Shown here: piece by piece, positions 8,594-17,890 of the stretch
Layout: each line of letters starts with the position of its first letter
How positions within the stretch are numbered: the first letter of the stretch is position 1
NCBI RefSeq assembly: GCF_003285015.1
Contig: NZ_QMFB01000003.1
Location: forward strand, 124,001 to 188,000
Reading direction: 5' to 3'
DNA: 64,000 nucleotides
Origin: Paenibacillus contaminans
GTDB taxonomy: Bacteria > Bacillota > Bacilli > Paenibacillales > NBRC-103111
Program-made: the position numbers and the translations under genes
The notes under the pieces: generated by a model
Database searches by the model: none
What the model saw: only the letters and a program-made list of their open reading frames with translations
What the model was told of the DNA's origin: nothing

Positions 8594-10870
8594 TTATAAT
8601 TCCTTACGCAGTTTATTGGTAATCGCCGACGCCTTCGACCATTCCTCCGGCGTAATCGGATTGTTGCTGTACTTGGCCTTCTCGAAAATGGCAAGCAGCG
8701 CTTCAAGATCTTTGGCAAGCCAAGCATCCTTGCGACTCCAGCGCCGCATCGTTTCGCGTGCCGTTTCATGCTCGTACGCCCCGTAGCCCTTGCGCTTGGA
8801 GCGGCGCAGCAGCTTTCCGAAAGCGACGATCACCTGCTGATTCAAAGTTGCCGGCTCCCGTTTCCGTCCTAGACCCAGCTTCTCGATCCAGCCGATACGT
8901 TCGAGAAGTCTTAAGATCGGTCTCCGGTATAACCAAGCAAGCAAAACGACTGCAGCAGCAATAACCACACTGCCGGCCGTTACCGCAACCGATGCCGGCT
9001 TGCCCCAATCGCTGTTCTCCTCAACAGGTGCGACAGGCGTCTCGATGACGGGTTCCGTTTCGGGCACCGCAGCAGGCTCCTCGGCAGGCTGCAAAACAGG
9101 CATTGCGAACCCGCTTGTAGGCTCGAACGGTATCCATCCCCAGCCGGCAAAGTACACTTCCACCCAGGAATGGGCGTTCGAATTGCGCACCGTATAAACC
9201 GCGGCACCGTTAGGGTCGATAACCCCCTGCGGCAGCGCGCCGTCCAATGCTAGATCTTGCAGGACCGTATCGCCGGGGGCATATCCTTTCACCCATCGGG
9301 TCGGAAGTCCGACGGATCTTCCTAACACCGCCATCGCGGTTGAGTAATAATCGCAATAACCTTCCTTCACCTCGAATAAAAATCTGTCGACGAAGTCTTT
9401 GCTCTTGCCGGTGTCAGGCGGTTTATTGTTGTACTTGTAGTTCATTTGCAAGTACTGTTCGATTTTTTTGGCCTTATCGTAAGGATTGGCCGCTCCCTGC
9501 GTGATTTCCTGGGCCAACTGCCTCACGCGGGGCGGCAAGGAAGGAGGCAGCTGCAGATATTGTTCCACCGCTCTCCGGTCGGACTGCTCGAGCTGTGCCG
9601 TCCGCAATCCCGCTTCATCGATATACGGAACCTCGGATACGAGCGTGTACGTATTCGGGTAAGGGATTCGGCTCGTCCGGGTCGCTTCGGGCCACTTGAG
9701 GGAAGCTTGCGTCGGGGACCATTGCAGCCTTTCGAAGCCGCCGGTCCCGCCGTTAATGCTCTCCACCTTCGATACGGCAAAGGCGCCGAACAGTACGGGG
9801 AACTGCTCATCCTTCTCGATCGTAACCGTTTGACGTACCTCGATCGTTTTCGATTTCACGTTTTGCATGAGCGGATCGGAAGCCAGCGTATTTCCTGCCG
9901 CTATCCCGGTCATGCCCGGCTGTCTCTCCTCTTCGCTTGACTCCCATCCGCTGCCGTTGTACAACGACCGCGACTCGCCGCGCCAATAGCTGCGGTTCGT
10001 CGATTCGACGGTCATGACGACCGTATAATCGAAATCGAAGCCGCCGCCCAAGCTTTCATCATTGCGGCTGTAGCCCGAAGTGGCGTTGCCCGGAGCGGAA
10101 AGCGGCGTCGATGAACTGACTTTGCCTTTGCCGGAAACCGGCACGGCCTCCCCTTGCCAATTTTTATAAAGCGTATAGGGATCGGTAAGCACGCTGCCCG
10201 TTTCCGGCGCAAGCGCTCCAAAGCCCATTGTCAAGACAAGCAGGAGAACGATCGTAACCGCGAAAGTCGCCGGGTAATCGGCAATATGGGACCATCCCGT
10301 CGGGCTTTTGCTTTTGAGCTGGACGATATGACGGATGACAAGCAGACAAAGTCCGCTGCAGATAACTAACGCCAATTCGTCCCACAAAATAATCAGGCTG
10401 AACGAATCGCGGATCCCCATAGCAAGTACGCTGAACAGCATCACGAAATAAATGCGCTTCTTTTCCTTGACGCACCACATCGTAAGCAAATAAACCAGCC
10501 ACGCGCCCAAGCTGAACCAAATAAACGGGTGCAGCTGACCGGCATTATCAACCAAAAGCTGACCCGCTTTCGGCAGCGTGCGCATACTGCCCGAGACGGG
10601 CGAATAACCCGATGTTAATCCCGTTGCGACGATCACGCCCGCAAGCTGTATCGGAAGCCTGATCCAGCGGTTTATCCCGTAAAACAGCTCTACGACAAAA
10701 ACGAATAGTAGCGTCGCCGTTACGAGCCTTGCCGTTTCAGGCAGCCACACATAATCCTCTTCGACGATCCAAGAAACGTATTGAAGCAGCAAAACGCCGG
10801 CAAAAAGCTTCGTAAGCCTGTCTTGCCAATTGCCGAAAACGGCCCTCCATAACCATGATTTTTCGCCCAT
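8594..10870 (-). CDS. Membrane-anchored transglutaminase-like protein
   Basis: 758 residues. Several transmembrane helices (about residues 15-200) precede an extracytoplasmic region with a transglutaminase core. The catalytic Cys is in VKEGYCDYYSTAMAVLGR, followed by GLPTRWVKGY, and His is in NSNAHSWVEVYFAGWGWIPF. After the core comes a Pro/Glu/Val linker, one more helix (VAVTAGSVVIAAAVVLLAW) and a cytoplasmic DUF4129-like tail. The ATG at 10870 overlaps the DUF58 stop (TGATG), with GGGAGG upstream. MoxR-DUF58-transglutaminase operons are widespread. They are thought to act in envelope protein maturation or signalling, but the substrate is unknown. Confidence 0.9.
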   Translation of the reverse strand: MGEKSWLWRAVFGNWQDRLTKLFAGVLLLQYVSWIVEEDYVWLPETARLVTATLLFVFVVELFYGINRWIRLPIQLAGVIVATGLTSGYSPVSGSMRTLPKAGQLLVDNAGQLHPFIWFSLGAWLVYLLTMWCVKEKKRIYFVMLFSVLAMGIRDSFSLIILWDELALVICSGLCLLVIRHIVQLKSKSPTGWSHIADYPATFAVTIVLLLVLTMGFGALAPETGSVLTDPYTLYKNWQGEAVPVSGKGKVSSSTPLSAPGNATSGYSRNDESLGGGFDFDYTVVMTVESTNRSYWRGESRSLYNGSGWESSEEERQPGMTGIAAGNTLASDPLMQNVKSKTIEVRQTVTIEKDEQFPVLFGAFAVSKVESINGGTGGFERLQWSPTQASLKWPEATRTSRIPYPNTYTLVSEVPYIDEAGLRTAQLEQSDRRAVEQYLQLPPSLPPRVRQLAQEITQGAANPYDKAKKIEQYLQMNYKYNNKPPDTGKSKDFVDRFLFEVKEGYCDYYSTAMAVLGRSVGLPTRWVKGYAPGDTVLQDLALDGALPQGVIDPNGAAVYTVRNSNAHSWVEVYFAGWGWIPFEPTSGFAMPVLQPAEEPAAVPETEPVIETPVAPVEENSDWGKPASVAVTAGSVVIAAAVVLLAWLYRRPILRLLERIGWIEKLGLGRKREPATLNQQVIVAFGKLLRRSKRKGYGAYEHETARETMRRWSRKDAWLAKDLEALLAIFEKAKYSNNPITPEEWSKASAITNKLRKEL

Positions 10871-12114
10871 CAGCCCCGACCTCCCAGCACATTCGAAAGC
10901 TCCTGCAAAGACGGGATGGCGTAGCCGAGATAACCGAGCGCCTTCAGCTGTTTCGCCCAATTGTCCCGCCCTTCCGGCTGATCTCCGCTAATCCACATGT
11001 GACAAGCGGTTAACTGCCGCTGCTCCAGCCAACCGAGCGTGTGCAGAAGCTCTTCGCCTTTGGCAGGAGAAACGATCACCATGAACGTCCCCGGAACGAA
11101 ATGCCGGGATCTGTCGGCCAATACCCGCCCCAGGCTGTAATTGCTGTCCGCTTCCACATCGGTCAAATGATTCAGAATCGACTTCAGATGGGCGTTGCTG
11201 TTGCGCGGCTCCATATAGGTGGAATCCGTTCCGACAGATAAAAGACCAAGCGCCAAATCCCGTTTCATGCCGTATTCGATCAGCGAAGCGGCAACGGAAA
11301 CCGCCCTCTCGAACTGCTCGGGCGAAGCGTAATGTTTCGTTCTGCGGTCAAGGATAATCATCGTCTTCGGCAGCGATTCGCGTTCGAACTCCTTCGATTT
11401 CCAAGTTCCCGTCTTGGCCGTTGCGTTCCAGTGAATACGAGACAGCTTATCCCCGTAAATGTATTCGCGCACGCCGTTAATTTGCGTCGTTTCTCTAACG
11501 GCTCTTGTCGTTTGCGAATGATGATGCATACCTCTCAGCATTTGGTGCAGCTGCTTCCATTCCTTGATCGGCACGCGCTGCGGCAGCACGCGGAAATTTG
11601 TCGGCAGCTGCATCTGTCCCTTGTGCTCGAAAATGCCGAAAATATCCTCCGTCAAACATTCCGTCTTTACGAAATTATAAAAGCCCCGGCGCAGCGGAGG
11701 CGTATTATATTCAACCCAGCCCCGACGGTGCCAGTCGAGCACCAGCGACGTTTCGAACGATTGCTCTCGTCCGCCTTTGCGCTGCAGCTTGTCTTTGATC
11801 ATCACGTAAGGCACGGGCCAGAAGCCCGGTACATGCACGTTAAGCTTTACAGTCAGCGATCTGCCCGCCTCAATCTCCTGCTGATTGCCGTCAGCCGACA
11901 ACATACGCGTTCCCTGTGCCTTCGCCACTCCGCTCCAGCGGCCGAGCAGCAAATAAATGCTGATGACGCATACGACGGCAAACAGCATGGAGGCGAGCTT
12001 GCCGCCCTGAAACAATAAAAACAGCAAACTGCCCGCAAAACAGGCTACAATCAGCCAAAAGCGCTGCGATAACCCGTATGCTTTCCGTTCCAGCCATCCG
12101 GTGAATTCGCTCAT
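10870..12114 (-). CDS. DUF58 domain-containing membrane protein
   Basis: 414 residues. Two adjacent transmembrane segments at about 17-60 (FWLIVACFAGSLLFLLF and LFAVVCVISIYLLLG) are followed by a beta-rich domain and then the DUF58 signature around residues 205-285 (GVREYIYGDKLSRIHWNATA, FERESLPKTMIILDRR). The C-terminal part resembles a von Willebrand A fold. Overlap with the transglutaminase gene and a 4-base gap to the MoxR gene indicate one transcript and probably one complex at the membrane. Function is inferred only from this conserved context. Confidence 0.9.
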   Translation of the reverse strand: MSEFTGWLERKAYGLSQRFWLIVACFAGSLLFLLFQGGKLASMLFAVVCVISIYLLLGRWSGVAKAQGTRMLSADGNQQEIEAGRSLTVKLNVHVPGFWPVPYVMIKDKLQRKGGREQSFETSLVLDWHRRGWVEYNTPPLRRGFYNFVKTECLTEDIFGIFEHKGQMQLPTNFRVLPQRVPIKEWKQLHQMLRGMHHHSQTTRAVRETTQINGVREYIYGDKLSRIHWNATAKTGTWKSKEFERESLPKTMIILDRRTKHYASPEQFERAVSVAASLIEYGMKRDLALGLLSVGTDSTYMEPRNSNAHLKSILNHLTDVEADSNYSLGRVLADRSRHFVPGTFMVIVSPAKGEELLHTLGWLEQRQLTACHMWISGDQPEGRDNWAKQLKALGYLGYAIPSLQELSNVLGGRG

Positions 12115-12118
12115 CGGA

Positions 12119-13078
12119 TCACTTCTCCAATCGAACAGGCGTTCTTACCTGTTGAAACACCGACTCCAGCACCGACTCGGCAGTCGCTCCCTCCATTCGC
12201 GCTTCCGCATTCAAGATGAGGCGATGTCCGAAAACGTAAGGCGCCAGCGCCTTCAAATCATCCGGAATGACATATTCCCTCTCTTGGAGCATGGCATACG
12301 CTTTGGCCGCCTGTACAAGCGCAAGCGTGGCTCGCGGGCTTGCACCGAGGAAGACGGATGGATGCTCCCGGGTCGTCCGGGCAAGCGCAACGGCATATTG
12401 GCCGACCGCTTCATCCATATGGACGTCTCTAGCCTTCGCCTGCAGCAGCGTTACTTCATGTGCGGTCATAACCGGCTGGAGCGAATCGAGCGGATGGCTT
12501 CTGCTTTGCGCGACGATCATCCGGTTTTCCGTCTGTTCGTCGGGATAGCCGAGGCTGAATTTCATCATAAAACGGTCGAGCTGGGCTTCCGGTAAAATGT
12601 ACGTTCCTTCAAAATCGATCGGATTTTGCGTTGCGAGCAGCAAGAACGGCGCAGGAAGCTCGTAGCATTCCCCGTCTACCGTCACATGCCCCTCCTCCAT
12701 CGCCTCGAGGAGCGCGGATTGCGTTTTGGTCGTCGCTCTATTTATTTCATCGATAAGCAGGATATTCGTTATAATCGGGCCCGGCCGAAACAGAAACGTT
12801 TCGTTCTTCGGGTGGTAGATGGATACGCCGGTTATATCCGTAGGAAGCAGATCGGGGTTGCATTGAATACGGCGGAACTGGCCGTCGATCGATTTGGCTA
12901 AAGCCTTGATCAGCACAGTCTTGCCTGTGCCTGGGACATCCTCCAGCAGAACATGGCCGCCGGCTAGAAAGGCGGTGAGCAGCAGTTCGATTTCTTTGCT
13001 TTTCCCTAAAATACAAGCTTCCAAGTTCGCATTCAGTTGTTTGATGACTTGCGTCTGCTCTTTCCAAATTGCGTCCAT
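12119..13078 (-). CDS. MoxR-family AAA+ ATPase
   Basis: 319 residues from the ATG at 13078, which has GGAGGAGG 8 bases upstream. The AAA_3 core carries Walker A DVPGTGKTVLIKAL, Walker B ILLIDEINRA and sensor 1 LLATQNPID. An AAA-lid region with ASPRATLALVQAAKAYA follows. MoxR ATPases act as chaperones that insert cofactors or mature partners, usually together with DUF58/VWA proteins like the next gene. First gene of the operon. Confidence 0.93.
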   Translation of the reverse strand: MDAIWKEQTQVIKQLNANLEACILGKSKEIELLLTAFLAGGHVLLEDVPGTGKTVLIKALAKSIDGQFRRIQCNPDLLPTDITGVSIYHPKNETFLFRPGPIITNILLIDEINRATTKTQSALLEAMEEGHVTVDGECYELPAPFLLLATQNPIDFEGTYILPEAQLDRFMMKFSLGYPDEQTENRMIVAQSRSHPLDSLQPVMTAHEVTLLQAKARDVHMDEAVGQYAVALARTTREHPSVFLGASPRATLALVQAAKAYAMLQEREYVIPDDLKALAPYVFGHRLILNAEARMEGATAESVLESVFQQVRTPVRLEK

Positions 13079-13568
13079 CTTCTGCTCCTCCTCCAACGGG
13101 CTATATAGGTATGCCTTCCTGGCGAAAACGCTTGCGGAAAGCCTGAAAACACGCTTGTAAAAGGCAATCGAAACAATTCCCAAAATCAAGTAAATTCACA
13201 CTGTTTTTCTAGGCTCTTCTTCATTCTACAAAATTTCAAATTGGAAGTATACGTGCAATCTCGATAAAAATGTTTGTAAATTCGTACATTTCAGAATATT
13301 GAAACGGGTCCGGCCGACACTTGGAATTCCCCTCCAGCAATTCCCACAAATTGTGCGCCTCCGGCGTATTGCACTTTTTTACTTGATTATGGTAGGCTTT
13401 TTTAGTGATCGCTATTTGTACATAAGGAAGAAGCTTACGCATAATAAGCGTATGCCAACACACCGCCATGCCGAAGGCCGTTCCGTTTCAGCGCCTTCCC
13501 GTCTTTGGCGATCGCACGAGGCGTATCTAAACGGAACAATCTGAAGCAACGGCTCTGACAATAAGAAA
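13079..13568. other. Non-coding spacer between divergent MoxR and NlpC/P60 genes
   Basis: No convincing gene. The segment is AT-rich near 13190-13300. It contains GTTCCGTTT (13480-13488) and its exact inverse AAACGGAAC (13529-13537), enclosing further pairing GCGCC/AGGCG, so a 58-base hairpin can form just upstream of the riboswitch. A 68-codon minus-strand frame ending at 13236 has no ribosome-binding site. Confidence 0.5.
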
Positions 13569-13753
13569 GTCGAATCCGGCTCAGCAAAAGTGCCGGTACG
13601 GGGGACGATTTATTAGAGCGCGGTCTTAACAGCTTTTGGCGTGTCTCAACATGCGGCTGCTTCGATCATGTGTTCAGGGGTGAATGTTCGCGGCTTGTCC
13701 GCATTCTAGGGAGAACCTCTTTCCCGAACCCGACAACTAACCTCGGAGACGAC
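13569..13753 (+). promoter_or_regulatory. c-di-AMP riboswitch (ydaO-yuaA type)
   Basis: Conserved ydaO landmarks occur in order: GTCGAATCC at the 5' side of P1, a CCGGC/GCCGG hairpin, then ACGGGGGACGA, GGGGTGAAT, TAGGGAGAACC, GAACCCGACAACTAACCTC and GGAGACGAC, which closes P1. The ribosome-binding site of the NlpC/P60 gene follows at once. ydaO riboswitches bind c-di-AMP and usually turn off cell-wall hydrolase and potassium/osmolyte transport genes. The identification rests on motif recognition, not a covariance search. Confidence 0.9.
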
Positions 13754-13769
13754 AAGGAGGAAATCAGCA

Positions 13770-14678
13770 GTGAAGTTTTGGAATACCGACAAAGACCGGG
13801 TAACCCTGCCCCGCAAAAGAAAACATGCAGGTTTGAAAGCGGCAGCGCTTTCATTCGGCCTGCTGGCAGCTGTCATGCTGGCAGACAATGAAACGCACGC
13901 AAGCGCGGCAGATTACAGCGTAAAAATTCAAGTAAACGACGCGATCGTAAACTTCCCCGAGGCGCAGCCGTTTATCGACCAATCCGGCGTACTTATGGCA
14001 CCGCTTCGCACCGTTATGGAATCGATGGGCTACAAGCTCGAATGGAAAGGCACGGATACTTCGATTCAAGTCACGATCGGAGGCGGCGCGCATTCGGCCG
14101 TAATCACGACGAACGACGTCAACGCGACGGTCAACGGAACGCCAAGGACGCTTGAGCAGGCTCCGCAGCTCGTAAACGGTGCGATTTATGTTCCGATCCG
14201 CTGGATTGCGGATTCGTTCGGAAGCATTATGCAGTGGGATAACGACAATTGGATCGCAATACTCGGCGCAGACGGGAAGTTCCACTCGCCTGCCTGGTAT
14301 AAACCGCAGCCGAATCCGGCAGCCGATATCATTGCCTCAGCCGGCAAATTCATGGGCGTTCCTTATGTAACGGGCGGATCGACGCCAAGCGGCTTCGACT
14401 GCTCCGGTTTCGTCAAATACGTGTTCGATAAATTCAACATCGAGCTTCCGCGCACTTCCGCCGATATGTACGCGAATGCAGGTACGAGCGTATCCGAACC
14501 GCAGCCCGGCGATCTTGTATTTTTCGCCGATCGCGGAAGAGTGTTCCACGTCGGTTTGTATACGGGCGACGGCGAGTACCTCAACGCTTCCTCGGGCAAA
14601 ACGAGCGGCGTAACGGTAACAAGCTTATACAGCACCTGGAGCCAGAAATATTACGTCGGCGCAAAGCGCATTTTATAA
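13770..14678 (+). CDS. Secreted NlpC/P60 peptidoglycan hydrolase with copper-amine-oxidase-N domain
   Basis: 302 residues from a GTG nine bases after AGGAGG. A signal peptide covers about residues 1-46 (GLKAAALSFGLLAAVML, cut near ASA). A copper amine oxidase N-like domain at about 50-165 (GVLMAPLRTVMESMGY, GAIYVPIRWIADSFG) is often found in Paenibacillus wall proteins. The NlpC/P60 domain at about 188-302 has catalytic Cys211 in FDCSGFVKYVF and His260 in VFHVGLY. NlpC/P60 enzymes cleave D-Glu-(gamma)-diaminopimelate or related stem-peptide bonds. The c-di-AMP riboswitch directly upstream is the usual control for such hydrolases. Confidence 0.93.
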   Translation: MKFWNTDKDRVTLPRKRKHAGLKAAALSFGLLAAVMLADNETHASAADYSVKIQVNDAIVNFPEAQPFIDQSGVLMAPLRTVMESMGYKLEWKGTDTSIQVTIGGGAHSAVITTNDVNATVNGTPRTLEQAPQLVNGAIYVPIRWIADSFGSIMQWDNDNWIAILGADGKFHSPAWYKPQPNPAADIIASAGKFMGVPYVTGGSTPSGFDCSGFVKYVFDKFNIELPRTSADMYANAGTSVSEPQPGDLVFFADRGRVFHVGLYTGDGEYLNASSGKTSGVTVTSLYSTWSQKYYVGAKRIL

Positions 14679-14689
14679 AACGCCAAAAA

Positions 14690-14727
14690 GGCATCTTCAT
14701 CCTAATCGATGGAAGATGCCTTTTTTT
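14690..14727. terminator. Bidirectional intrinsic terminator
   Basis: GGCATCTTC and GAAGATGCC form the stem, followed by seven T on the plus strand and preceded by AAAAA for the minus strand. It serves the NlpC/P60 gene and the convergent spoVA operon. Confidence 0.85.
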
Positions 14728-14741
14728 GATTCCCAAATAAA

Positions 14742-15113
14742 TCATCCTTTCGGCTTGAAGAACAGCGCCGCCAGAAACGAGAAAATGATCGCCGACGAGA
14801 TGCCCGCGCTCGTTACCTCGAACATCCCCGAAACGACGCCGATCCAGCCGTGAAGCCTCAGCTCCATCAAAGCGCCGTGAACAAGCGAATTGCCGAAGCT
14901 TGTAATCGGGACCGTCGCTCCTGCGCCGGCAAATTCGATAAACCGGTCATACAAGCTTTTATCGCCGAATTGAATGCCGTCGACGATCGCTCCGAGGACG
15001 ACGAGCGTACTCATCGTGTGAGCAGGCGTCAGCTTCCCGATATCCATGAGCAGCTGCCCGAAAATGCATATCGCCCCGCCGATCACGAACGCCCAAACAA
15101 AGTGCATAATCAT
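14742..15113 (-). CDS. spoVAEb: Stage V sporulation protein AE (SpoVAEb type)
   Basis: 123 residues, a hydrophobic SpoVAC/SpoVAEb-family membrane protein. Family residues include [37 protein letters not shown] and a final [11 protein letters not shown]. With SpoVAC it contributes to the inner-membrane channel that moves Ca-dipicolinate into the developing spore and out during germination. ATGA overlap with spoVAD and a GGGGG site seven bases upstream fix the start. Confidence 0.94.
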   Translation of the reverse strand: MIMHFVWAFVIGGAICIFGQLLMDIGKLTPAHTMSTLVVLGAIVDGIQFGDKSLYDRFIEFAGAGATVPITSFGNSLVHGALMELRLHGWIGVVSGMFEVTSAGISSAIIFSFLAALFFKPKG

Positions 15114-16129
15114 GCTGATGCCCCCTTATTCTCGATGGCAACCGCATGCGCGATGCACGGGATGCTTTCTCCTTGCTGGAACGACAGCGGGGAGAGCAGC
15201 GCGCCGGTCGCGACGACCAGTATTTTATTGTATTCGCCTTTGGCCAGCTGCTTCAGCAGATGCCCGTAAGTGACGACAGCCGAACAGCCGCAGCCGCTGC
15301 CCCCTGACTGTACGCTTTGTTTGTCCACGTCATATACCATCAGTCCGCAATCCTTGAACGTCGTCTGGTTTATCGGAAAGCCGTGTTTATCGAACAATTC
15401 GTTCGCGATGTTGTAGCCGACCGTTGCCAAATCGCCGGTAACGATCAGATCGTACTCGCTCGGCTTCGTTCCGAAATCGCGGAAATGGGCTTGTATCGTA
15501 TCCACCGCTGCAGGAGCCATTGCCGCGCCCATATTGAACGGATCCTTAATCCCCATATCGACGATGCGCCCGATCGTCGCCCTTGTGATAACCGGTCCGT
15601 CCCCCTTGGCAGCAACGATAGCCGCACCTGCTCCCGTAACCGTATATTGGGCGGTAGGCGGCTTCTGCGAGCCGTACTCGGTCGGATAGCGGAACTGCTT
15701 CTCGGCCGTGCAGTTATGGCTGCAGGTGCCGGCCATCGCGTAACGGGCCGAGCCGGAATCGACGATCAGCGATGCGAGCGCCAAGCTTTCCATCGAAGTC
15801 GAGCATGCCCCGAATACGCCGAGATACGGGATCGAAAGCGTACGTGCGGCGAAGCTGTTGCTGATGATTTGATTCATCAAATCGCCGCCCACGTAAAACT
15901 GAACCTGCTCCTTCGTAATGCCCGCTTTTTTGACGGCTAGCTTGGCCGCCTCCTCCATCAGCATTTTCTCCGCTTTTTCCCAACTTTTCTGTTCAAGGCT
16001 CATGTCGCCATGCACGATATCGAAATCGTTCACAAGGGGCCCTTCCCCCTCATCCGGGCCGACGATTGTCGCAGCGGATAAAATAACGGGGTTATTTTTG
16101 AAACGCCAGCTTTGATGCCCTTGCAGCAT
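15110..16129 (-). CDS. spoVAD: Stage V sporulation protein AD
   Basis: 339 residues with the thiolase-like fold of Spo[37 protein letters not shown] and [15 protein letters not shown] are characteristic. SpoVAD binds dipicolinic acid on the outer face of the inner spore membrane. One base separates it from spoVAC, and it overlaps spoVAEb, so the three are translated from one message. Confidence 0.96.
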   Translation of the reverse strand: MLQGHQSWRFKNNPVILSAATIVGPDEGEGPLVNDFDIVHGDMSLEQKSWEKAEKMLMEEAAKLAVKKAGITKEQVQFYVGGDLMNQIISNSFAARTLSIPYLGVFGACSTSMESLALASLIVDSGSARYAMAGTCSHNCTAEKQFRYPTEYGSQKPPTAQYTVTGAGAAIVAAKGDGPVITRATIGRIVDMGIKDPFNMGAAMAPAAVDTIQAHFRDFGTKPSEYDLIVTGDLATVGYNIANELFDKHGFPINQTTFKDCGLMVYDVDKQSVQSGGSGCGCSAVVTYGHLLKQLAKGEYNKILVVATGALLSPLSFQQGESIPCIAHAVAIENKGASA

Positions 16130-16130
16130 A

Positions 16131-16607
16131 TTATTGCCCTCCCGTTCCGAATATGAGGTGCAAAATGCCGATAACGAAGGCGGAAACGACCCCGTATACG
16201 ATAACGGAACCCGCCAGCTTGAACATATTGCCGCCTACGCCTAGAACAAGCCCTTCGCTCTTATGCTCCAGGGCAGCCGAGCACAGCGAGTTGGCGAAGC
16301 CCGTGACCGGTACCGACGAACCGGCTCCCGCCCACTGGGCGATTTTGTCATAAACGCCGAAGGTCGTCAGGATGACGGAAATAAGGATAAGCACGGCGAC
16401 CGTCGGGTTGCCTGCCGTTTTGTCGTTAAAGTCGAACCAGGCCTTGAACATTTCCATCAGCCCTTGTCCGATCAAACAGATGAAGCCCCCTACGAGAAAA
16501 GCGCGAAAGCAGTTTTTGCCAATCGGCCTGGGAGGTTCCTTCTCTTTGGCAAGAGCCTGGTATTCCTGCTGCGTCGGGGTCATATTTTTTTTCTTGTTGT
16601 TGGCCAT
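16131..16607 (-). CDS. spoVAC: Stage V sporulation protein AC
   Basis: 158 residues. A Lys-rich cytoplasmic N-terminus (MANNKKKNMTPTQQEYQ) is followed by several membrane helices with the family motif WAGAGSSVPVTGFANSLCSAALE. SpoVAC is the mechanosensitive pore part of the SpoVA dipicolinate channel. GGAGGGTATCGGAG precedes the ATG. The gene is 51 bases downstream of the 2Duf-type gene. Confidence 0.96.
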   Translation of the reverse strand: MANNKKKNMTPTQQEYQALAKEKEPPRPIGKNCFRAFLVGGFICLIGQGLMEMFKAWFDFNDKTAGNPTVAVLILISVILTTFGVYDKIAQWAGAGSSVPVTGFANSLCSAALEHKSEGLVLGVGGNMFKLAGSVIVYGVVSAFVIGILHLIFGTGGQ

Positions 16608-16658
16608 CTCCGATACCCTCCATTTGCTTTTTGGCGAAACTGTGGCGTTAGCGCGGTC

Positions 16659-17519
16659 TTATCTTTTCAAGAGCGGCGTAGTGGTTTCAATGACTCGCTT
16701 CATCCTCGTTGCGCAATCCTCATACATAAGCTTAGCCGTCACATTATCCGTGGCCATTCCGAACAGCTCGAGATCCGCCTCGCATTTTTTGAGGGTGGAC
16801 AATAACAAGGCTCTGGTCTGAGGTGCGGGCACTTGAAGCTGGTCGTCGAATAAATCGACGTAAAGCTGTCCGTAAGCATCGACTTGCGCGATAAACACAT
16901 TTTCATATGTAACGCCTATTTTCTCCAACTCGGTACTTAGCCATTCGCGGCTGAAGCCGATCGTCGACAGCGGCTCGTCCATGATGTTCCCGTCGATAAT
17001 GACCGTTTGCGGCTCTTTCTCCGGCGACACGTCTATGCCCAGATGGGCGGGTGTCAACGGCTGGTGGTTATTCTTGAGCAGGACGCTCAAAGCGCCGCTT
17101 GTTTCCAGCATGGCAAATTCCACGTCGGCAACGCGAAAAACGTTTTTGGTCCGCAGCGATTCCATCAGCTCGTCTCCCGTAAATCGCTCCTTCTTCAAAT
17201 TGTCCTCAAGAATTTTGCCGTCCTTGACGACCACCGTCGCCTTGCCTTCAAACCATTCGCGCAGCCGCTTGCTCTTCAGCGTCAGCAGCTCCAGACCGAA
17301 CGGAATCGTGAACCAGACCGCAATCGCGACGATGCCGTGCATGTAGTGGGCTTCTATATCCGTGGATAAAAAACCGGCCAATTCCCCGAGTGCGATCCCC
17401 GTAATATACTCGAAAGTCGTAAGCTGGGATATTTGTTTTTTCCCCAAAATACGGGTCATTGTAAACAAAATGGCGACGGCGCCGATCGAGCGCAAGGCGA
17501 TGACCATCCAACCTTCCAC
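16659..17519 (-). CDS. 2Duf-type protein: DUF421 (YetF) membrane protein with a C-terminal DUF1657-like domain
   Basis: 286 residues from a GTG at 17519 (AAAGGGG seven bases upstream). Three membrane helices are followed by the YetF/DUF421 soluble domain (KQISQLTTFEYITGIALG, EGKATVVVKDGKILEDN, ERFTGDELMESLR). Residues about 236-286 resemble the separate DUF1657 protein encoded divergently at 17891. Examples are LLSTLKKCEADLELFGMATD against VKTCLASLKSAQASLESFAL. This two-domain build is that of 2Duf, linked in the literature to spore inner-membrane properties and wet-heat resistance when carried with spoVA genes. It heads the spoVAC-AD-AEb operon. Confidence 0.88.
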   Translation of the reverse strand: MEGWMVIALRSIGAVAILFTMTRILGKKQISQLTTFEYITGIALGELAGFLSTDIEAHYMHGIVAIAVWFTIPFGLELLTLKSKRLREWFEGKATVVVKDGKILEDNLKKERFTGDELMESLRTKNVFRVADVEFAMLETSGALSVLLKNNHQPLTPAHLGIDVSPEKEPQTVIIDGNIMDEPLSTIGFSREWLSTELEKIGVTYENVFIAQVDAYGQLYVDLFDDQLQVPAPQTRALLLSTLKKCEADLELFGMATDNVTAKLMYEDCATRMKRVIETTTPLLKR

Positions 17520-17890
17520 TCTCACACCCCTTTCTATATGCGTGTTTTTCAAGAAAACGCACAAGGATAAACGTTCATGACCCTTCGGGCCACAGGCTAT
17601 GATGAAAACTCGGCGCAGTATCGCGCACATTTTTCGTAAAACACGTCTACACAGCGTCTTTAACGCCGGCGTTTGGCGCAGGTTTACAGCCGTTTCTGCG
17701 GTATCTTTCGATAAACAAAGAAAACTGGTTGTCGATGTAAATTATTCGCTAAATGTCACCCGCTTATGAGCGTTAGCAAAAAGAAGCAGCCGAAGAAGAA
17801 AATATCGCTGCGCCGCGTTATTTCGCCATACATGATAATTTACATTGATGGACATATTAGTTTTCGGGACAAAAGAAAGGAGTTGATCGT
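17520..17890. other. Divergent intergenic region of the spoVA cluster with a near-perfect inverted repeat
   Basis: TCGATGTAAATTAT at 17732-17745 and ATAATTTACATTGA at 17835-17848 are inverted copies with 13 of 14 bases matching, separated by 89 bases. CATATTA at 17852-17858 (plus) and CATCATA (minus, 17599-17605) resemble sigma-G -10 boxes, but neither has a convincing -35, so no promoter is called. A 12-base CAAGGATAAACG at 17562-17573 matches the dispersed repeat family. Confidence 0.5.

Noticed and set aside
7259-8622. Several long reading frames on both strands across the Ser-Gln repeat (up to about 330 codons)
   Set aside because: The 18-base unit has no stop in any frame. The translated frames are Cys/Pro/Leu or Arg/Ala low-complexity and have no start signals; the plus-strand frame continuing from the enzyme is the coding one.
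13236-13469. Minus-strand frame in the MoxR/NlpC spacer
   Set aside because: The translation is somewhat protein-like, but there is no Shine-Dalgarno at either Met and the frame overlaps an inverted repeat. Not supported enough to call a gene.
17520-17890. Sigma-G promoters for the spoVA cluster
   Set aside because: CATATTA and CATCATA match -10 elements, but no -35 at the right distance was found; left as suggestions.
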